Notes: generated by a model not told the origin, from the letters alone. A DNA stretch of 64,000 nt from Lytechinus pictus (GCF_037042905.1 NC_087246.1:35768001-35832000), one strand, 5' to 3'. Shown: positions 1-12,055, counted from the stretch's first letter. A program made the numbers and translations.

Positions 1-278
1 TTGGCGGTAATGAATTTGTTAAATTTATTAAAATTTTTGATATTAGTAACAAAATCAATAGCAATACTACTACTACTACTAATAATAATAATATTATAAA
101 AATAACCGTCATGATGAATATCATATTAATCTTAACAACTATGTTTATGATAATGATACTGATAACAATCACAAGAGCAACAAGGAAAACTGTGACCATC
201 TCGTCCCACTCCTCTGAACATACATATATGTATTTTTACTACTTAATTTAATACAAATTCTAGTAAAATAACAGTTTT

Positions 279-318
<40 letters not shown>

Positions 319-540
319 GCTACTACTACTACTACTGATAATAATAATAATAATATAAAAATAACCGTCATGATGAATATCATATTAATCTTAACAACTA
401 TGTTTATGATAATGATACTGATAACAATCACAAGAGCAACTAGAAAAACTGTGACCATCTCGTCCCACTCCTCTGAACATATGTATTTCTAATACTTAAT
501 TTAATCATGTTAATACAAATTATAGTAAAATAACGGTTTT

Positions 541-600
<60 letters not shown>

Positions 601-660
601 AACAACAACAACAACAACTACTACTACTAATAATAATAATAATTATACTTCTACTAAATA
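1..660. repeat. A0 intron: tandemly duplicated block of about 260 bases with CTA/AAT microsatellites
   Basis: A block running from the AATAATAAT tract through the GACCATCTCGTCCCACTCC segment to a (CTA)n tract is present twice, at about 67-335 and 338-640. The A1 intron (9720-10150) has one copy. The CTA tracts translate to meaningless poly-Val or poly-Ser frames. The region is intron sequence downstream of exon 2. Confidence 0.7.
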
Positions 661-776
661 CTGTTTCTACTTCTGCTATACTTCTGTTTATACTTCTAAA
701 AATAATGCTGGCAAATTTACAATTGCATTTGTCTCTCCCATTTACCATGGATCCTACTTGGATCCAAAATACTTAC

Positions 777-840
777 GGAATGCTTCAGATATCGCGATGT
801 AAGATAAAACAACCAGGCACATTACAGCAGTTGGTTTCAT
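777..840 (-). CDS. A0 exon 2 (signal peptide)
   Basis: The exon is 64 bases (21 codons plus one base), with CAG acceptor and GTAAGT donor. It differs from A1 exon 2 by a few substitutions, two of which change the protein (R to P at position 3, I to M at position 7 of the exon). Confidence 0.78.
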
Positions 841-1114
841 CTGAAAAAAAGAAGAAATATATATTTACAATCACAATCAGATGAAGCAATGTGAAAATCA
901 GTTAAGTCTAAAGTCTAAAAAGTAGTACAGTCAGTACTACTTTTTAATTCAAACACTCCTTTAATTTAAACATGGAATATATAAAGTGATATATTGATAT
1001 AATTACGAAGGAAATCTCGAATGAAGAACATACTCAATTTCCAGAAGAAGTTAAAGCCATAAAAATAAGAAATGTTTGAAGAAAATTCTACAATTCACTT
1101 ACAGTTGTGGCCAT
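777..1114 (-). CDS. Six-cysteine secreted protein gene A0 (5' half only; runs off the left edge)
   Basis: Two coding exons on the minus strand are visible: exon 1 at 1103-1114 (MATT, then donor GTAAGT) and exon 2 at 777-840. Exon 2 is preceded by a CAG acceptor, encodes a hydrophobic signal peptide starting MKPTAVMCLVVLSY and ends in phase 1 before GTAAGT. The sequence from here to about 2.5 kb is a near copy of 9.66-12 kb, which carries complete gene A1, so the cysteine domain and tail exons of A0 should lie left of base 1. Relative to A1, a short stretch including GGATCC repeats has been inserted directly after the exon 2 donor region. Exon structure is seen directly; the missing exons are inferred from A1. 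Function unknown. Confidence 0.75.
1103..1114 (-). CDS. A0 exon 1 (MATT micro-exon)
   Basis: ATG GCC ACA ACT is followed directly by a GTAAGT donor. Identical coding bases occur in A1 at 10557-10568, and the same 12-base arrangement recurs in all other family members. Confidence 0.7.
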
Positions 1115-1211
1115 GTTGGATATTCAAAGATACTACGAGGACTTCTTAAAGTTGCCTGAAATTTTTTCTTAGCTTCTCTACTCGAATGATCTCTTGAGAC
1201 CGACCTGCTCA

Positions 1212-1219
1212 TATTTATA
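1212..1219 (-). promoter_or_regulatory. TATA box of A0
   Basis: TATAAATA reads on the minus strand about 100 bases upstream of the A0 start codon. It is conserved with its flanks at the A1 promoter (10666-10673). Confidence 0.65.
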
Positions 1220-2052
1220 CTTTTCTCACTCTCCAGGCAAACAAACTAAAAATCACTTCTTGTAGAAAAAAATAAAAGAAATATGTTGCCAGCAACTGTC
1301 CATTGAGATTAAGACAATGTCCACATTAAGGACAGTGAAATAATAGTAGCCTAGAGTCAGTGGATTTGTCAATTGCCAATTCATCACAGAGAGAATGTCA
1401 GGGGGGCCTCAAGTTTGCCACAATCCTTCTCAGTCATGTCAGTTGAACCTGCACTTTGTTTCTTTGTAAGATGGATTTCAATTGATTTGAGACTAAGTGT
1501 TATGAAGCGAAGCATTAGGATTATTGCTTGTTTCGTCATAATCGAGAATGTGAAAGTGACCGAATTATGAGGTCAATTGACTTACGATACTCCCACATTG
1601 AGGAAAATTATCATTTTGTATACTTAATATTTCACTTGGAACAACTCTAATTGTCTCTGTTTTATCTTTGTAACCATCAGTTTGTCTTGTACTTCAACTA
1701 GGTCTTTCCATTCCCATTCGCTTTGACATTTAGTCGAAATATTTATAGCAGCTTTAAATTCAGCAGAATTAGTATTTTGTTTCATCATTGGAATAATTAA
1801 TGTGATATTTTGAGATCATACATATTTTCCGTTACATCGTGATTTCATCCTCTTCCTTATTACATGTATAGCCTCATTTATATTGCTACAAAGTACAACT
1901 TTTCCCTTCTTAAACCTTAATTGCCTATATTTTTTAGTAATTCATTAAAAAGTAATTGAAGAGAGATAAGTTTTGTCATATATTTTTAAAACTCTGTTGT
2001 AATGTATAATGCCCGACTCTTTTTATCTGTTAAACTATCTTATCTTACCTCT

Positions 2053-2087
<35 letters not shown>

Positions 2088-2520
2088 TCTTTCTCTCTCG
2101 GTTATTCCTCTATCGCACATTAATATGCGCGCGCGCACACACCCTCCCACATACACATCCACACACACCCAATAGAGTAAGAGTATTGTTAGTCATATTC
2201 GAGTAAAGTATCGCTAATTATAATCAGAGGAAAGAGACGGTAGTCATAATCAGCTAAGTGGGTCGCTAGACAACAACAGAAGATGGTCACTAGTTAATAT
2301 GGTCAGGCGTAATTTTTGAGAGGAGAGGATCCCTGTAAGAAGGTTGCAGGTCATAATAAAAGAAGGGGGTCGCTCGTCATAATAATAAAAAAAGAGAGTC
2401 GCTCGTCACAATCAAGTAACAGGGCAGACGTTAGTCACAATAAAAAAGGGTCGCAAGTCGCAATCAGATGAGAAAGTCGCTGGTCATAATCAAAGAAGAA
2501 GGTACATGTAGGTAGTCATA
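1220..2520. repeat. 5' flank of A0, segmental duplicate of the A1 flank
   Basis: This stretch aligns by eye with about 10,674-11,960. It includes a (CT)n tract near 2055-2100 and then a degenerate short tandem repeat with the theme GGTCGCTAGTCATAATCA from about 2200. No gene is seen apart from the A0 promoter. Confidence 0.7.
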
Positions 2521-2525
2521 GTTAA

Positions 2526-3107
2526 AGGGATGGTCCGGGCTGAAAGTATTTATAGCTTAACAAATAGAGTAGAATTCACTGAGCAAAATGCCGAAAATTT
2601 CATCAAAATCGGATAACAAATAACAAAGTTATTGAATTTTAAAGTTTAGCAATATTTTGTGAAAACAGTCATCATGAATATTCATTAGGTGGGCTGATGA
2701 TGTCACATCTCCACTTGTTCTTTTGTATTTTATTATATGAAATTAGGTTTATTCAAATTTTTTCCTCCAAGAACTAGAAAAATTGAATTGACAAATGATT
2801 TAGTGCATTAGATATTTATTGCTGCAACTTATTTCATTATAAAAGAGACATATCATTCACACAAGTATGAAATAATGAAAAAAATATGATTTTATGTAAT
2901 AACATAAGAAAACGGAAAGTGGAGATGTGACATCATCAGCCCATCTAATGAATATTCATGACGACTGTTTTCACAAAATATTGCTAAACTTTAAACTTCA
3001 ATAACTTTATTATTTGTTATCCGATTTTGATGAAATTTTCAGCATTTTGCTCAGTGAATTCTACTCTATATATTAAGATATGAATATTTTCAGCCCGGAC
3101 CATCCCT
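2526..3107. mobile_element. TTAA-flanked MITE, ends AGGGATGGTCCGGGCTGAAA
   Basis: The element has long inverted ends (left AGGGATGGTCCGGGCTGAAA, right its complement) and is flanked on both sides by TTAA at 2522-2525 and 3108-3111. The A1 flank lacks it at the homologous point, so it inserted after the duplication or was lost there. No transposase frame is present; it is non-autonomous. A TTAA target site is typical of piggyBac-type elements; that assignment is inference. Confidence 0.8.
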
Positions 3108-3211
3108 TTAAGTTAAATGAAAGACGCTAGTCACAATAAAAAAGGTCGTTAGTCATATGAGACGGTCGCTCGTCATAGTCAAGCAGAAGGGTCGCTGCTT
3201 ATACATGTTAT

Positions 3212-3303
3212 ATGCAGTGGCGTAACAGGCGGGGACAGGGGGGCAAGCTGCCCCCCCCCCGGCGGATTTCACCGGGAAAATTAAAAAAACCGGGGAAAAG
3301 AAA

Positions 3304-3401
<98 letters not shown>

Positions 3402-3480
3402 GGAAAGGGGAAGGAAAGGTAAAAAAGAAAGGAGGAAAAATATAGGGATGAGGGGAAAAAAAAACGAAGATTTTGTTTTA
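3212..3480. repeat. hAT-like element end with G/C tracts, followed by (GAAA)n
   Basis: CAGTGGCGTAACAGG at 3216 resembles the ends of the elements at 12346-12666 and 30139-30384. A C10 tract and about 90 bases of GAAA tetranucleotide repeat (3312-3400) follow. The opposite end was not found. The open frames here are repeat artefacts. Confidence 0.5.
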
Positions 3481-5520
3481 ATGGAAAAAAAAGGAAAGCT
3501 GGAAAAGTAACGAAAGAAGAACATTTGAGAAAGAACAAATCATTCCGAAATAGGCCTATGTAAGGCAATAGCATGATGGGAAATAAATTAAAAGATGACA
3601 AATGGCAACAAAAGCGGGAAATGAAGGTAGAATGCAATTAGTCAAAAGCTAAATTGGAAAACAAAGAAAAGGGACAAGAAAAAAACTTAATAACAAGACG
3701 GGGCTGCCGAGAATTGAAAGTAAAGAGGGGGAAGAAAGATGGACTGCATACACTTATTGTGCTATAAGCTTGCTAAATTTTATGCAAATAAGCTACCGTG
3801 GCTTTGCCCCAGACCCCACGCAGTAGAGGCTCTTCATCTATAACCTTCAAATGAAAACCTATAATGAAAATCACTTGTTTATTCCTCCTGGATCATGTAT
3901 TTCATTCTTATCACCAAATACGTAAATAAGAATAGTTGATATTCAAGCTTATTTTAAAAATACCATTGGAGAGTGGGAACTTTTGAGTCATAAAAAATTG
4001 CAAAACTTCGCTTGCAATAAAGTTTTAAAAAAAAGTTTTTGGATGCAACAAACGGGCCAGACTTTCATTGAAATTTTGCGTCATAATATTGCAAAACTTC
4101 CCTTTTAATAAAGTATAAAAAAAATATATTTCGTCAATGTATTCGTGTCCCAAGCCTACCTGATTCTGCGTGAGGAGTGAACTAGGTTAAGAAGGAAAAA
4201 ATATGGTTCTATTCTGCCCAATTTTCACCATTACAATGAGGAAAAAAAAACTTATTTGATTAACGATTTTCTTAACAAAATTGCCACAATTAGATAATAT
4301 TGATCTTTATTCATAGTCCAGGATGGATTTTTTTAATCAGTTGCATTCGCTCATTTTGATAAAGATTTAGATATTGCTCAAGCAAGATGCTCTGTGATGA
4401 TTCACGCACAATCCGATGCAATATGACTCTTTTTCAATTCTCAAACTTCTCCCATTCGCTTTCTCAGACACACATACATACTCTCACCCGTGGATAAACC
4501 ACTGGTCTCTCCCTTTAATATCTGGATGGGAACAATAACGCTGATTGGCCTATTCCGTGTTGAAGCACCGGAAGTTGGTACCTCCGCACGCCGAGTTCCC
4601 CCAAAAAAGCCAAAATCGAAGTAGAGTCTGGTTCACGGCAAGAGTGTTCTTAATTATACTTACCAGATCAACTCTTATTACAGCACTTTTCAATGTGAAT
4701 TTATACCTGATGCAAAGTTAAAGATGCCGTCATGTGCCGCGTATGATTGCAATAATCGGGACGACCGTGGAAACAGAGAAAAGGGGAATACTTTTCACAG
4801 CTAAGACAAGCTGGTGAACTGCATAGTTGTAGACTTTATGTAGTCCCATGTGCTCAAATACATGTGTGGTAATTCTAGATTACCAGAGCAAGTTTCCAAA
4901 ACTTTAAAACTCCAGGGGGGGGGGGGTTATCGATTGTTGTGATTTCTCTGGAATCGTGATGAATTTAAACCATGATTCAAATAAATATTCATTTTATTGA
5001 TATTCATAACTGTCACCAAGTTTTATGAGTTTATCAATCATGTTTGGGCAGAAGAATAACACGAGACACGAAAATACTGACCGTGTAGCCTGTATTCTGA
5101 AACTTGACTGAAGTTAAGTTAAGACTGGAAATCTGCCGTTTCGGAGGAGTTAAAAAAAATGATTTTTTTTGCGAAGCACAGATCCTGACCGAAATTTTTC
5201 GGTCAAGGACTAGATCTACAAGGTATTCTGAAAATTATTTTATCTTTTATTTGTGTTAATGTCCTTGGAAAGGACAATAAAATTTACAAGCTAGAGGTAC
5301 ATGTACGGTAGGACTATAGGACTTTAGGAGGCTAATGTAACTTGTGCCATGTGAATTTGTGATAGTTCTCTGTCAACAATAGATCTAATTATTTTTCCCA
5401 AGAACTTGTTTTTTTTTTAAGTACGTAAAAAAGACATTAGGCTACAGAGACGGATTTACAGACTTCAGAAATTTCACAGAACTTATTTTGAGATGATGAA
5501 TGTCTTCAAAGAAAAAAAAT
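3481..5520. other. No gene seen
   Basis: AT-rich sequence with a G13 tract near 4914-4927. I see no splice-consistent coding exon or family member here. Confidence 0.5.
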
Positions 5521-5850
5521 GTCTCGGTGGAGCAAAAAAAAGGGGGGTTATCAACCAAAAATTTAGGGGGGATGACGCAAGAAAAATAATCTGACAAGCA
5601 AAAAAAAAAGGATATCAACCCAAATTTAGGGAGGGATGCAAACATAAGAAATAATCTGACAAGCAAAAAAAGGTTATCAACCAGAATTTTAGGGTGGAAC
5701 ACAACAATTTTAGGGGGGTCCACCTGAATTTAGGGGGGATGCAGGAAACAAAATTGACAAGCAAAAAGAACAAAAAAGGTTATCAACATAAATTTTTGGG
5801 GGTCTGTCCCCCAACCTAAAATTTAGGGGGGACAGGACCCCCCCCCCCCC
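5521..5850. repeat. Degenerate tandem repeat with GACAAGCAAAAAAAAGG units
   Basis: Units of roughly 60-70 bases with AAAAAGGTTATCAACC and AATTTAGGGGGG recur four or five times and end in a C14 tract. They resemble the interior of the hAT-like element at 12346-12666, so this is probably a relic of that group. Confidence 0.5.
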
Positions 5851-5936
5851 CGCTGCCTATATGAACAAACTGGGGAGAGGATAATTGAAGAGGGTCGATC
5901 GATGTGACGGAGGGAGAGAGAGAGAGACACTCTTAA

Positions 5937-6111
5937 AGGGCAAGTCCACCTCATGGAAAAGATTATTTGAATAGAAAGAAAAACCACATAAAATGCTGAA
6001 AATTTAATCAAAATCAGAAGTAAAATATGAAATTTATGATATTTTAAAGTTTTACTTAAGCGATGAATATTTCGGTGTTATGCTTGTTAGATTATTTTGG
6101 GGGGTGGACTT
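5937..6111. mobile_element. Internally deleted MITE, ends AGG-CAAGTCCACC
   Basis: The left end follows TTAA and reads AGGGCAAGTCCACC. The right end reads GGGGTGGACTT, truncated before the usual ACCTTTAA. It belongs to the family at 32934-33519 and 48128-48722 but is only about 175 bases long. Confidence 0.6.
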
Positions 6112-7457
6112 AAATAAAAGGGGGTTTCAAGCCCAGTGTTATAATTAAGCCTGCATAACCTAGAAAGTCCTCGCCCTATCCCTAAGATGTTATTTGGCAA
6201 ACCTCCAAAATACCCCTAGACAAGTCAAGGATTTCATCCATTCTTCCTTAGGTTAGAAAAACACCAACCCCTTCAAAATTATGTTTCCGAAATGTACTAG
6301 GAAAGAACCATGGTTTCAAGAAAATTGCGAATTCTGGCACCTTAAATATATGAAGTTTTGTATGAAAAGCAATGAGAGTTTCAGTGTGCAGACAGCTAGC
6401 GTATCGCTCACAATGCACATGCTAGTGGAGCGATCGCGTTCCTTTTGGGGGAACTGGTATGGCGGACAATAGAACTCGCGGGCTTCAAACAAAGGACCCT
6501 CCCCGCATATCCAGTTTAGAGATCAGTGGGATAAACACACATTCGACCTCCCTCCCTTTTCCTCACTTCCTTATTTATTACCTTCTTATCGGACTCCCAT
6601 TGCTTCCTGTATACATGGTCTATACCTCAAAGTTTCTTTCTTCCTCACTCGACACCCCTCTCTTACTTTTTTCTTTCTCACACTCGCTTTCTCAGACACA
6701 CACGCACACACTCACACCACTCACTCATCCGTGCATAAACACATATGCAACCTTTCTTTCTTTCTTATCTTCGTCTCCGACTCATATTGCTTCATTTCTC
6801 CATCTAAAATTTTCTGTTCTCCTCACTCTGCACCACTCTCCTCCCTTCTCTCTCTCTCCCCCTCCCTCTCTCTCGTTCCCTCTCTCTCTCTCTCTCTTTT
6901 TAAGGAAATGTTCGCTGTATGTTACTTGACAAACTTCACATTTTCATTGCTGAACAACATTGTACATTCCTAAGAAACCCAATAATATAATATATCAATA
7001 ATTTATTAGTATTCAAACTTCGATTTAGTATGAAAACAAAATATACAAACAAATTTCAATCTGGTATCTCATTCTTCAGATATACGGATCCTGCACAAGG
7101 TAATTAAGTCATCAGCTCGTACTATGACGAAGGGATTAAAGCTGTATATTGTATTGTAGTCTTTGATTAAGTGATGAGGCTCAGAATCTTATTCCGGACC
7201 TTTCGTTTGAGGACGCGCACGCTTATTTACGACGTTAGTTGATTTTGGAAGAGACTTTTTGGGCCCGTCATCATGGTCGTCCTGCAATGCAAATTGTGTG
7301 ACATGAGATTTTTTTTTCGTTTCGCATCTGCGACGGAAACATTCAATATGCGTTTCGTGTGCAAAATTTTGGTTGCTACTATGGTAACAGCGATATATCT
7401 CATTGAGGACGACGTTCCAAAGCCACATTTGACTCCTCCTAGAGCTCGAGAGGCCGC
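6112..7457. other. No gene seen; CT-rich tract
   Basis: The stretch is unremarkable apart from pyrimidine-rich, (CT)n-containing sequence at about 6600-6900, which produces long artefactual frames rich in Ser, Leu and Pro. Confidence 0.5.
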
Positions 7458-7756
7458 CCGGGGGGCCCACTTCCATTGATTAGTGGATACCAGGAGCGAC
7501 CACGCGTAAAAGGGGACAGAGTGGGCAGGTACGTTACGTATAGGCCTATGTAACGTTATAAGGGTGTCAAAACGATGTTTAAAATGCTGACAAAAAAGGG
7601 ATATCCATTACTTGTAGGGTTTCACAAGCTAAATTCTTGTTAAGAGATGCATTTTCATAATCTGGAAAAGAATTAATTCCCAGCTTGTTTAGGGTACTTT
7701 TCGAAACCCCATGGTCGTGCCTGGTATCCACTCATTAATGGAAGTGGTCCCCCCGG
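7458..7756. mobile_element. Fold-back element, arms about 45 bases
   Basis: CACTTCCATTGATTAGTGGA with ACCAGGAGCGACCACG on the left is mirrored by CGTGCCTGGTATCCACTCAT with TAATGGAAGTGG on the right. About 200 bases separate the arms. No target-site duplication was resolved. Confidence 0.5.
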
Positions 7757-8578
7757 AATTTGAATCTAATCCCCCATTTCTGGGGGAAGTAAAACATAAT
7801 GCCCATTACATCGTGTGCGAGAGGCATATCGTTTGTGTAGAATGAATAAACAAAATAAACAAAAGAAACAAAAAGAAACGAGTTCAAACGTATTACATAA
7901 TGGTGTGCACTTATCAACTCACGCGAAATGTTCGGCTGGAGAGGTTGATCTGACCCATGAAATCAATTGCCAGTAATACACCAATAATCCACAATAAATG
8001 TAATATCGATTCGATGGACTGTAATGATCTATATCTAAGCCTTCATTCAGTAAGTTTTTCCTCACTCAATATGTACTCGATTTGTTTGAAAAACCACTTT
8101 CTTATCCATGTCATAATCTATTTTAGGTCTGCATTTCGAATATCTCAAGCCATCAGTCGTAATATACATGCTATGTATGGTGCGAGTGTCGCAGAAAAGG
8201 ATTTTGCACACGAAAAGCAGATCTGTAGGGCCTGTAACCCCCCTGTAACACAAAGTTTAGCATTGATTGTAGAGCAGTTTTCTACGTTTGATTCTATTGA
8301 CTATAATGCACATTCAATCTTAAAAATCAAGTGTATGATTAAGCGTTAACTTTTGTGTTAGGGGACCCTAATATTAGCGTCCGTGAGGATTGCGAAAGGT
8401 CCCAATTGTCGTCCTGGAGGAGATGACATAGGATCTAAAGTAAGCAATTGTTGTTCCAGTTGACTGGTTGAAAGTGTCGTTGGAACCTGTCGGACTTGTT
8501 GAATTGTGTGTGTTCTTATAACCGGCTACCTTGGTGATAGTGACCTGCAGAATGTGTTAGTTTCTTAAGGCGTTTAGT
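7757..8578. other. 3' flank of A1, no other gene seen
   Basis: The sequence holds no recognisable repeat or exon. A 130-codon frame at 7957-8349 has no domain and no splice context and is not called. No canonical AATAAA for A1 was found close to its stop. Confidence 0.45.
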
Positions 8579-8691
8579 TCAGACAGTCGTAGCCGGTACG
8601 GCGGTCGTTGGCCCAGGGGTAGGTGGCGGGTTCGTATTTCCCCGTCGGGTTGGCATGGTGGGAGGATGGAAAGCTCTCCTTGCTTTAAGGG
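8579..8691 (-). CDS. A1 exon 4 (Pro/Thr-rich tail)
   Basis: Acceptor AACTTAACAG, then 113 bases joining in phase to exon 3 and ending at TGA. The frame contains PPPTPGPTTAVPATT, comparable in character to the tail of gene B. Confidence 0.62.
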
Positions 8692-10033
8692 CTGTTAAGT
8701 TAAAAACACACATGTTTTAATTTCATTAAAGATCTTATGATTAAGATGATGCGAAGAAGTGGCATTAAAACATGGTTCTGGTTTCATGATAATCACTTTT
8801 CTTCAACACAATTACTTTTGACCTTTTACTTTGAGTTCTGAAAGAATTCTAGGGAATATGTAATTAGATTGTGAAAGTAGTTTTGACCCTATTATTGTCA
8901 AATAAGTATAGAGAACGGGAGAGGAGATCAATTAATGGAACGAAATGAAGAGGAGGTGCCGAGTATGCAGAAAGAGAAGAAAAATAAAAAGAAGGAGAAG
9001 AAGAAGAAGAAAAGAAGAAGAAAAGAAGAACAAGAAGAACAAGAAGAATAGGAGCATAAGGAGGAAGAAGAGAATGAGGAAAATATAGGAATAATCAAAA
9101 TGTGCAATAAAACAAATAAAGGTGAAGAGAAAGATTGATAAGATATAATAACAATGATGACAAATGTGTGAAAGATTTATCAAGAAGTTATATATTTATA
9201 TCCTATCTGTCCCGTTGTTGCTGCCTTGCCTCTCATGGTCTCACTATCCGACTGGCCCATACATGAACCGTCATTTCCCCCAGTTATTTATTGTTTTGTT
9301 TATCATTTAAAACGATAATAAACAAAATACTCACTGGTACAACGATCGACGACTGTTGAAGGTGTTGCACACACGATCTCCATAGCGGCACAACCATCGA
9401 AGACCGTCTGGACAACGGAACGTTCATCGAGGTAGCAGAGTTGTTTATTGTTCGCCTGATCGAGGTAGCTCTCGACTCTGTCGCCATTGTAACCCGGAGT
9501 TTCTCTCACCCCCTCGGCGTAGTCGTGCACGTGATCGAGGACCTCAGAGTTACAGCCACCCTCGCCTCGCTTCTTCTCCTCGTATCCGGGGCAAGACTTG
9601 ATAAGATGTTCGTAGATACTTTGTTGACCATTTCCATGATGAGCTGTATAACACAAAGAGATGGGTATTGGCGGTAATGCATTTGTTAAATGTATTAAAT
9701 TTTTTAATATTAGTAACAATTCAATAGCAATAATAATAATAATATAAAATAACCGACATGGTAATAATCATATTGATATGAGCAACTAGGTTTATGATAA
9801 TGATACTGATAACAATCACAAGCGCAACAAGAAAAAAATATTCCACTATGACCCCATTGTCCCACTCCTCTGAACATGCATGTGTACTTGTACTACTTAA
9901 TTTGATATAAATTCTAGTAAAATAACAGTTTTTACTACATACGCTATTATACTACTACTACTACTACTACTACTATTACTACTACTACTACTACTTCTAC
10001 TACTATTACTACTATTACTACTATTACTACATT

Positions 10034-10070
<37 letters not shown>

Positions 10071-10568
10071 TCTTCTACTACTACTACTACTACTTCTTCT
10101 ACTTCTACTACTACTACTCCTACTACTACTACTACTACTACTACATACGGTTTCTACTGATGCTACTACTTTTGTTTATACTAATAATGCTGGCAAATTT
10201 GCAATTGCACTTGTCTCTCCCATTTACTTACGGAATGCTTCAGATATCGCGATGTAAGATAACACAACCAGGCATATTACAGCAGTTCGTTTCATCTGAA
10301 AAAAGAAATATATATATATATATACAATCACAATCAGGTGAAGCAATGTGGAAATCACTTATAGCCTAAAGTCTTTAAAAAAGTAGTACAGTTAGTACTA
10401 CTTTTTAATTCAAACACTCTTCAATTTACTGTAACATGGAATATAAGACAGTGATATATTACAAAGAATATCTAGAATGAAGAATAAACTAAATTTCCAG
10501 ATGAAGCTAAAGCCAAAAAAATGAAATGTTTGAAGAAAATTCTACAATTCACTTACAGTTGTGGCCAT
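8579..10568 (-). CDS. Six-cysteine secreted protein A1, four exons, 165 residues
   Basis: Exons on the minus strand are 10557-10568, 10232-10295, 9335-9643 and 8579-8691; phases 0, 1, 1; total 498 bases, closing in frame. The signal peptide begins MATT-MKRTAVICLVVLSYIAI. The mature domain has six cysteines spaced C-x12-C-x38-C-x14-C-x6-C-x9-C, matching C and D in the C2-C3, C3-C4 and C4-C5 intervals (38, 14 and 6 residues). The tail is Pro/Thr-rich (NPPPTPGPTTAVPATTV) and is a possible O-glycosylation site. With a signal peptide and no membrane span or lysine-rich amidation site, it is predicted to be secreted. The family is not one I recognise, so no activity is assigned. A0 at the left edge is its tandem duplicate. 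The exon 4 acceptor (TTAACAG) is the least certain junction; it is supported by frame and tail composition. Confidence 0.78.
9335..9643 (-). CDS. A1 exon 3 (six-cysteine domain)
   Basis: Acceptor TTATACAG, donor GTGAGT, 309 bases in a 1-1 phase frame. It carries all six cysteines of the protein and the family signature DGCAAMEIVC around cysteines 4 and 5. Confidence 0.85.
9935..10150. repeat. (CTA)n / (CTT)n microsatellite in A1 intron 2
   Basis: About 215 bases of interrupted CTA and CTT triplets. The matching tracts in A0 are at 281-352 and 539-642. Confidence 0.85.
10232..10295 (-). CDS. A1 exon 2 (signal peptide)
   Basis: CAG acceptor, 64 bases, GTAAGT donor, ending with C of a split Pro codon (phase 1). 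Encodes MKRTAVICLVVLSYIAIS and an EAF cleavage region. Confidence 0.8.
10557..10568 (-). CDS. A1 exon 1 (MATT)
   Basis: ATG plus three codons, then GTAAGT. It is downstream of a TATAAATA box at the expected distance and identical to A0 exon 1. Confidence 0.7.
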
Positions 10569-10665
10569 GTTGGATATTCAAAGATACTACGATGACTTCT
10601 TAAGGTTGCCTTAAATATTTTCTTAGCTCCTCTGCTCGAATGATCCCTTGAGACCGACCTGCTCA

Positions 10666-10673
10666 TATTTATA
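10666..10673 (-). promoter_or_regulatory. TATA box of A1
   Basis: TATAAATA on the minus strand, 98 bases upstream of the start codon, conserved with A0. Confidence 0.65.
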
Positions 10674-12055
10674 CTTTTCTCACTCTCCAGGCAAACAAAC
10701 TAAACATCACTTCTTGTAGAAGAAATAAAAGAAATATGTTGCCAGCAACTGTTCATTGAGATTAAGACAATGTCCACATTAAGGACAGTGAAATAATAGT
10801 AGCCTAGAGTCAGTGGATTTGTCAATTGTCAATTCATCACAGAGAGAATGTCAGGGGGCCTCAAGCTTGCCACAATCCTTCTCAGTCACGTCGGTAGAAC
10901 CTGCGCTTTGTTTCTTTGTAAGATGGATTTCAATTGATTTGATACAGAGTGTTATGAATGAAATATTTGGATTATTGCTTGTTTCGTGACATTAAAGAAT
11001 GTGAAAGTGACCGAATTATGAGGTCAATTGACTTAAGATACTCCCACATTGAGGGAAATTATTATTTTTTTTACTTAATAGTTCACTTGGAACAACTCAT
11101 ATTGTCTCTGTTTTATTTTTGTAACCTTCAGTTTGTCCGGTACTTCAACTAGGTCTTTTCATTCCCATTCGCTTTGACATTTAGTCGAAATATTTATAGC
11201 AGCTTCAAATTCAGCAGAATGAGTATTTTGTTTCATCATTCGAATAATTAATGTGATATTTTAAATTTCCGTTACAGCGTGAATTCATCCTCTACCATAT
11301 TACATGTATAGCCTTATTTATGTTGCTTCAAATTACAACTTCTCCCTTCTTACATCTTTTGATCAATATTGCTTATATTTTTTTAGCAATTCATTAAAAA
11401 CAAATTCAAGAGAGATAAGTTCTTTTTTATATTTTAAAACGCTGTTGTAATGTATCATGTCAGACTCTCTTTATCTATTAAACTATAAATATGCTACCTC
11501 CCCTTCTCTCTCTCTCTCTCGGTTATTTCTCTATCGCACACTCATATACGCGCGCACACACCCTCCCACATACACACTACACAAACCCGCACATCAACAC
11601 ACACCCAATCGAGTAAGAGTATTGTTAGTCATATTCGAGTAAAAGTATCGCTAATTGTAATCAGAGGAAAGAGACTGTATAGTCAAAATCAGGTAAGTGG
11701 GGCGCTAGACATAACAACAGAAGATGGTCGCTAGTAAATAAGGTCAACGCGTCATTTTTTTAGATGAAAGGATCCCTGTTAGAAGGCCGCAGGTCATAAT
11801 AAAAGAAGAGGGTCGTTCGTCATAATCAAAGAACGAGAGTCACTCGTCACAAACAAGCAACAGGGCAGACGTTAGTCACAATCAAAAAGGGTCGCAAGTC
11901 GCAATCAGATGAGACGGTCGCTCGTCATAGTCAAGCATACGGGTCGTTACTTATAAAGAAAGGTCGTTAAGTCACATTCACGTAAGCAGGTAAGAGCGTA
12001 GCCAGTCGGAATGAGATTAGGAAGTCACTAGTCATAATATAGTATAGAGGGTCGC
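10674..12055. repeat. A1 5' flank, duplicate of 1220-2520, with GTCGCTAGTCATAATCA-type repeats
   Basis: This is duplicated sequence upstream of A1. From about 11,640 it becomes a degenerate short tandem repeat in which GGTCGCTAGTCATAATCA and variants recur every 20-40 bases. No gene is seen. Confidence 0.65.

Noticed and set aside
243-748. Poly-Val and poly-Ser frames of 71 and 102 codons
   Set aside because: Translations of CTA/ACT microsatellites in the A0 intron; no splice or codon signal.
3153-3637. FFLSFFLSF and KERKKERK frames on both strands
   Set aside because: Produced by the GAAA tetranucleotide repeat and G/C tracts.
6459-6973. 156- and 80-codon Ser/Leu/Pro-rich frames
   Set aside because: Pyrimidine-rich low-complexity sequence, overlapping frames of equal quality, no domain.
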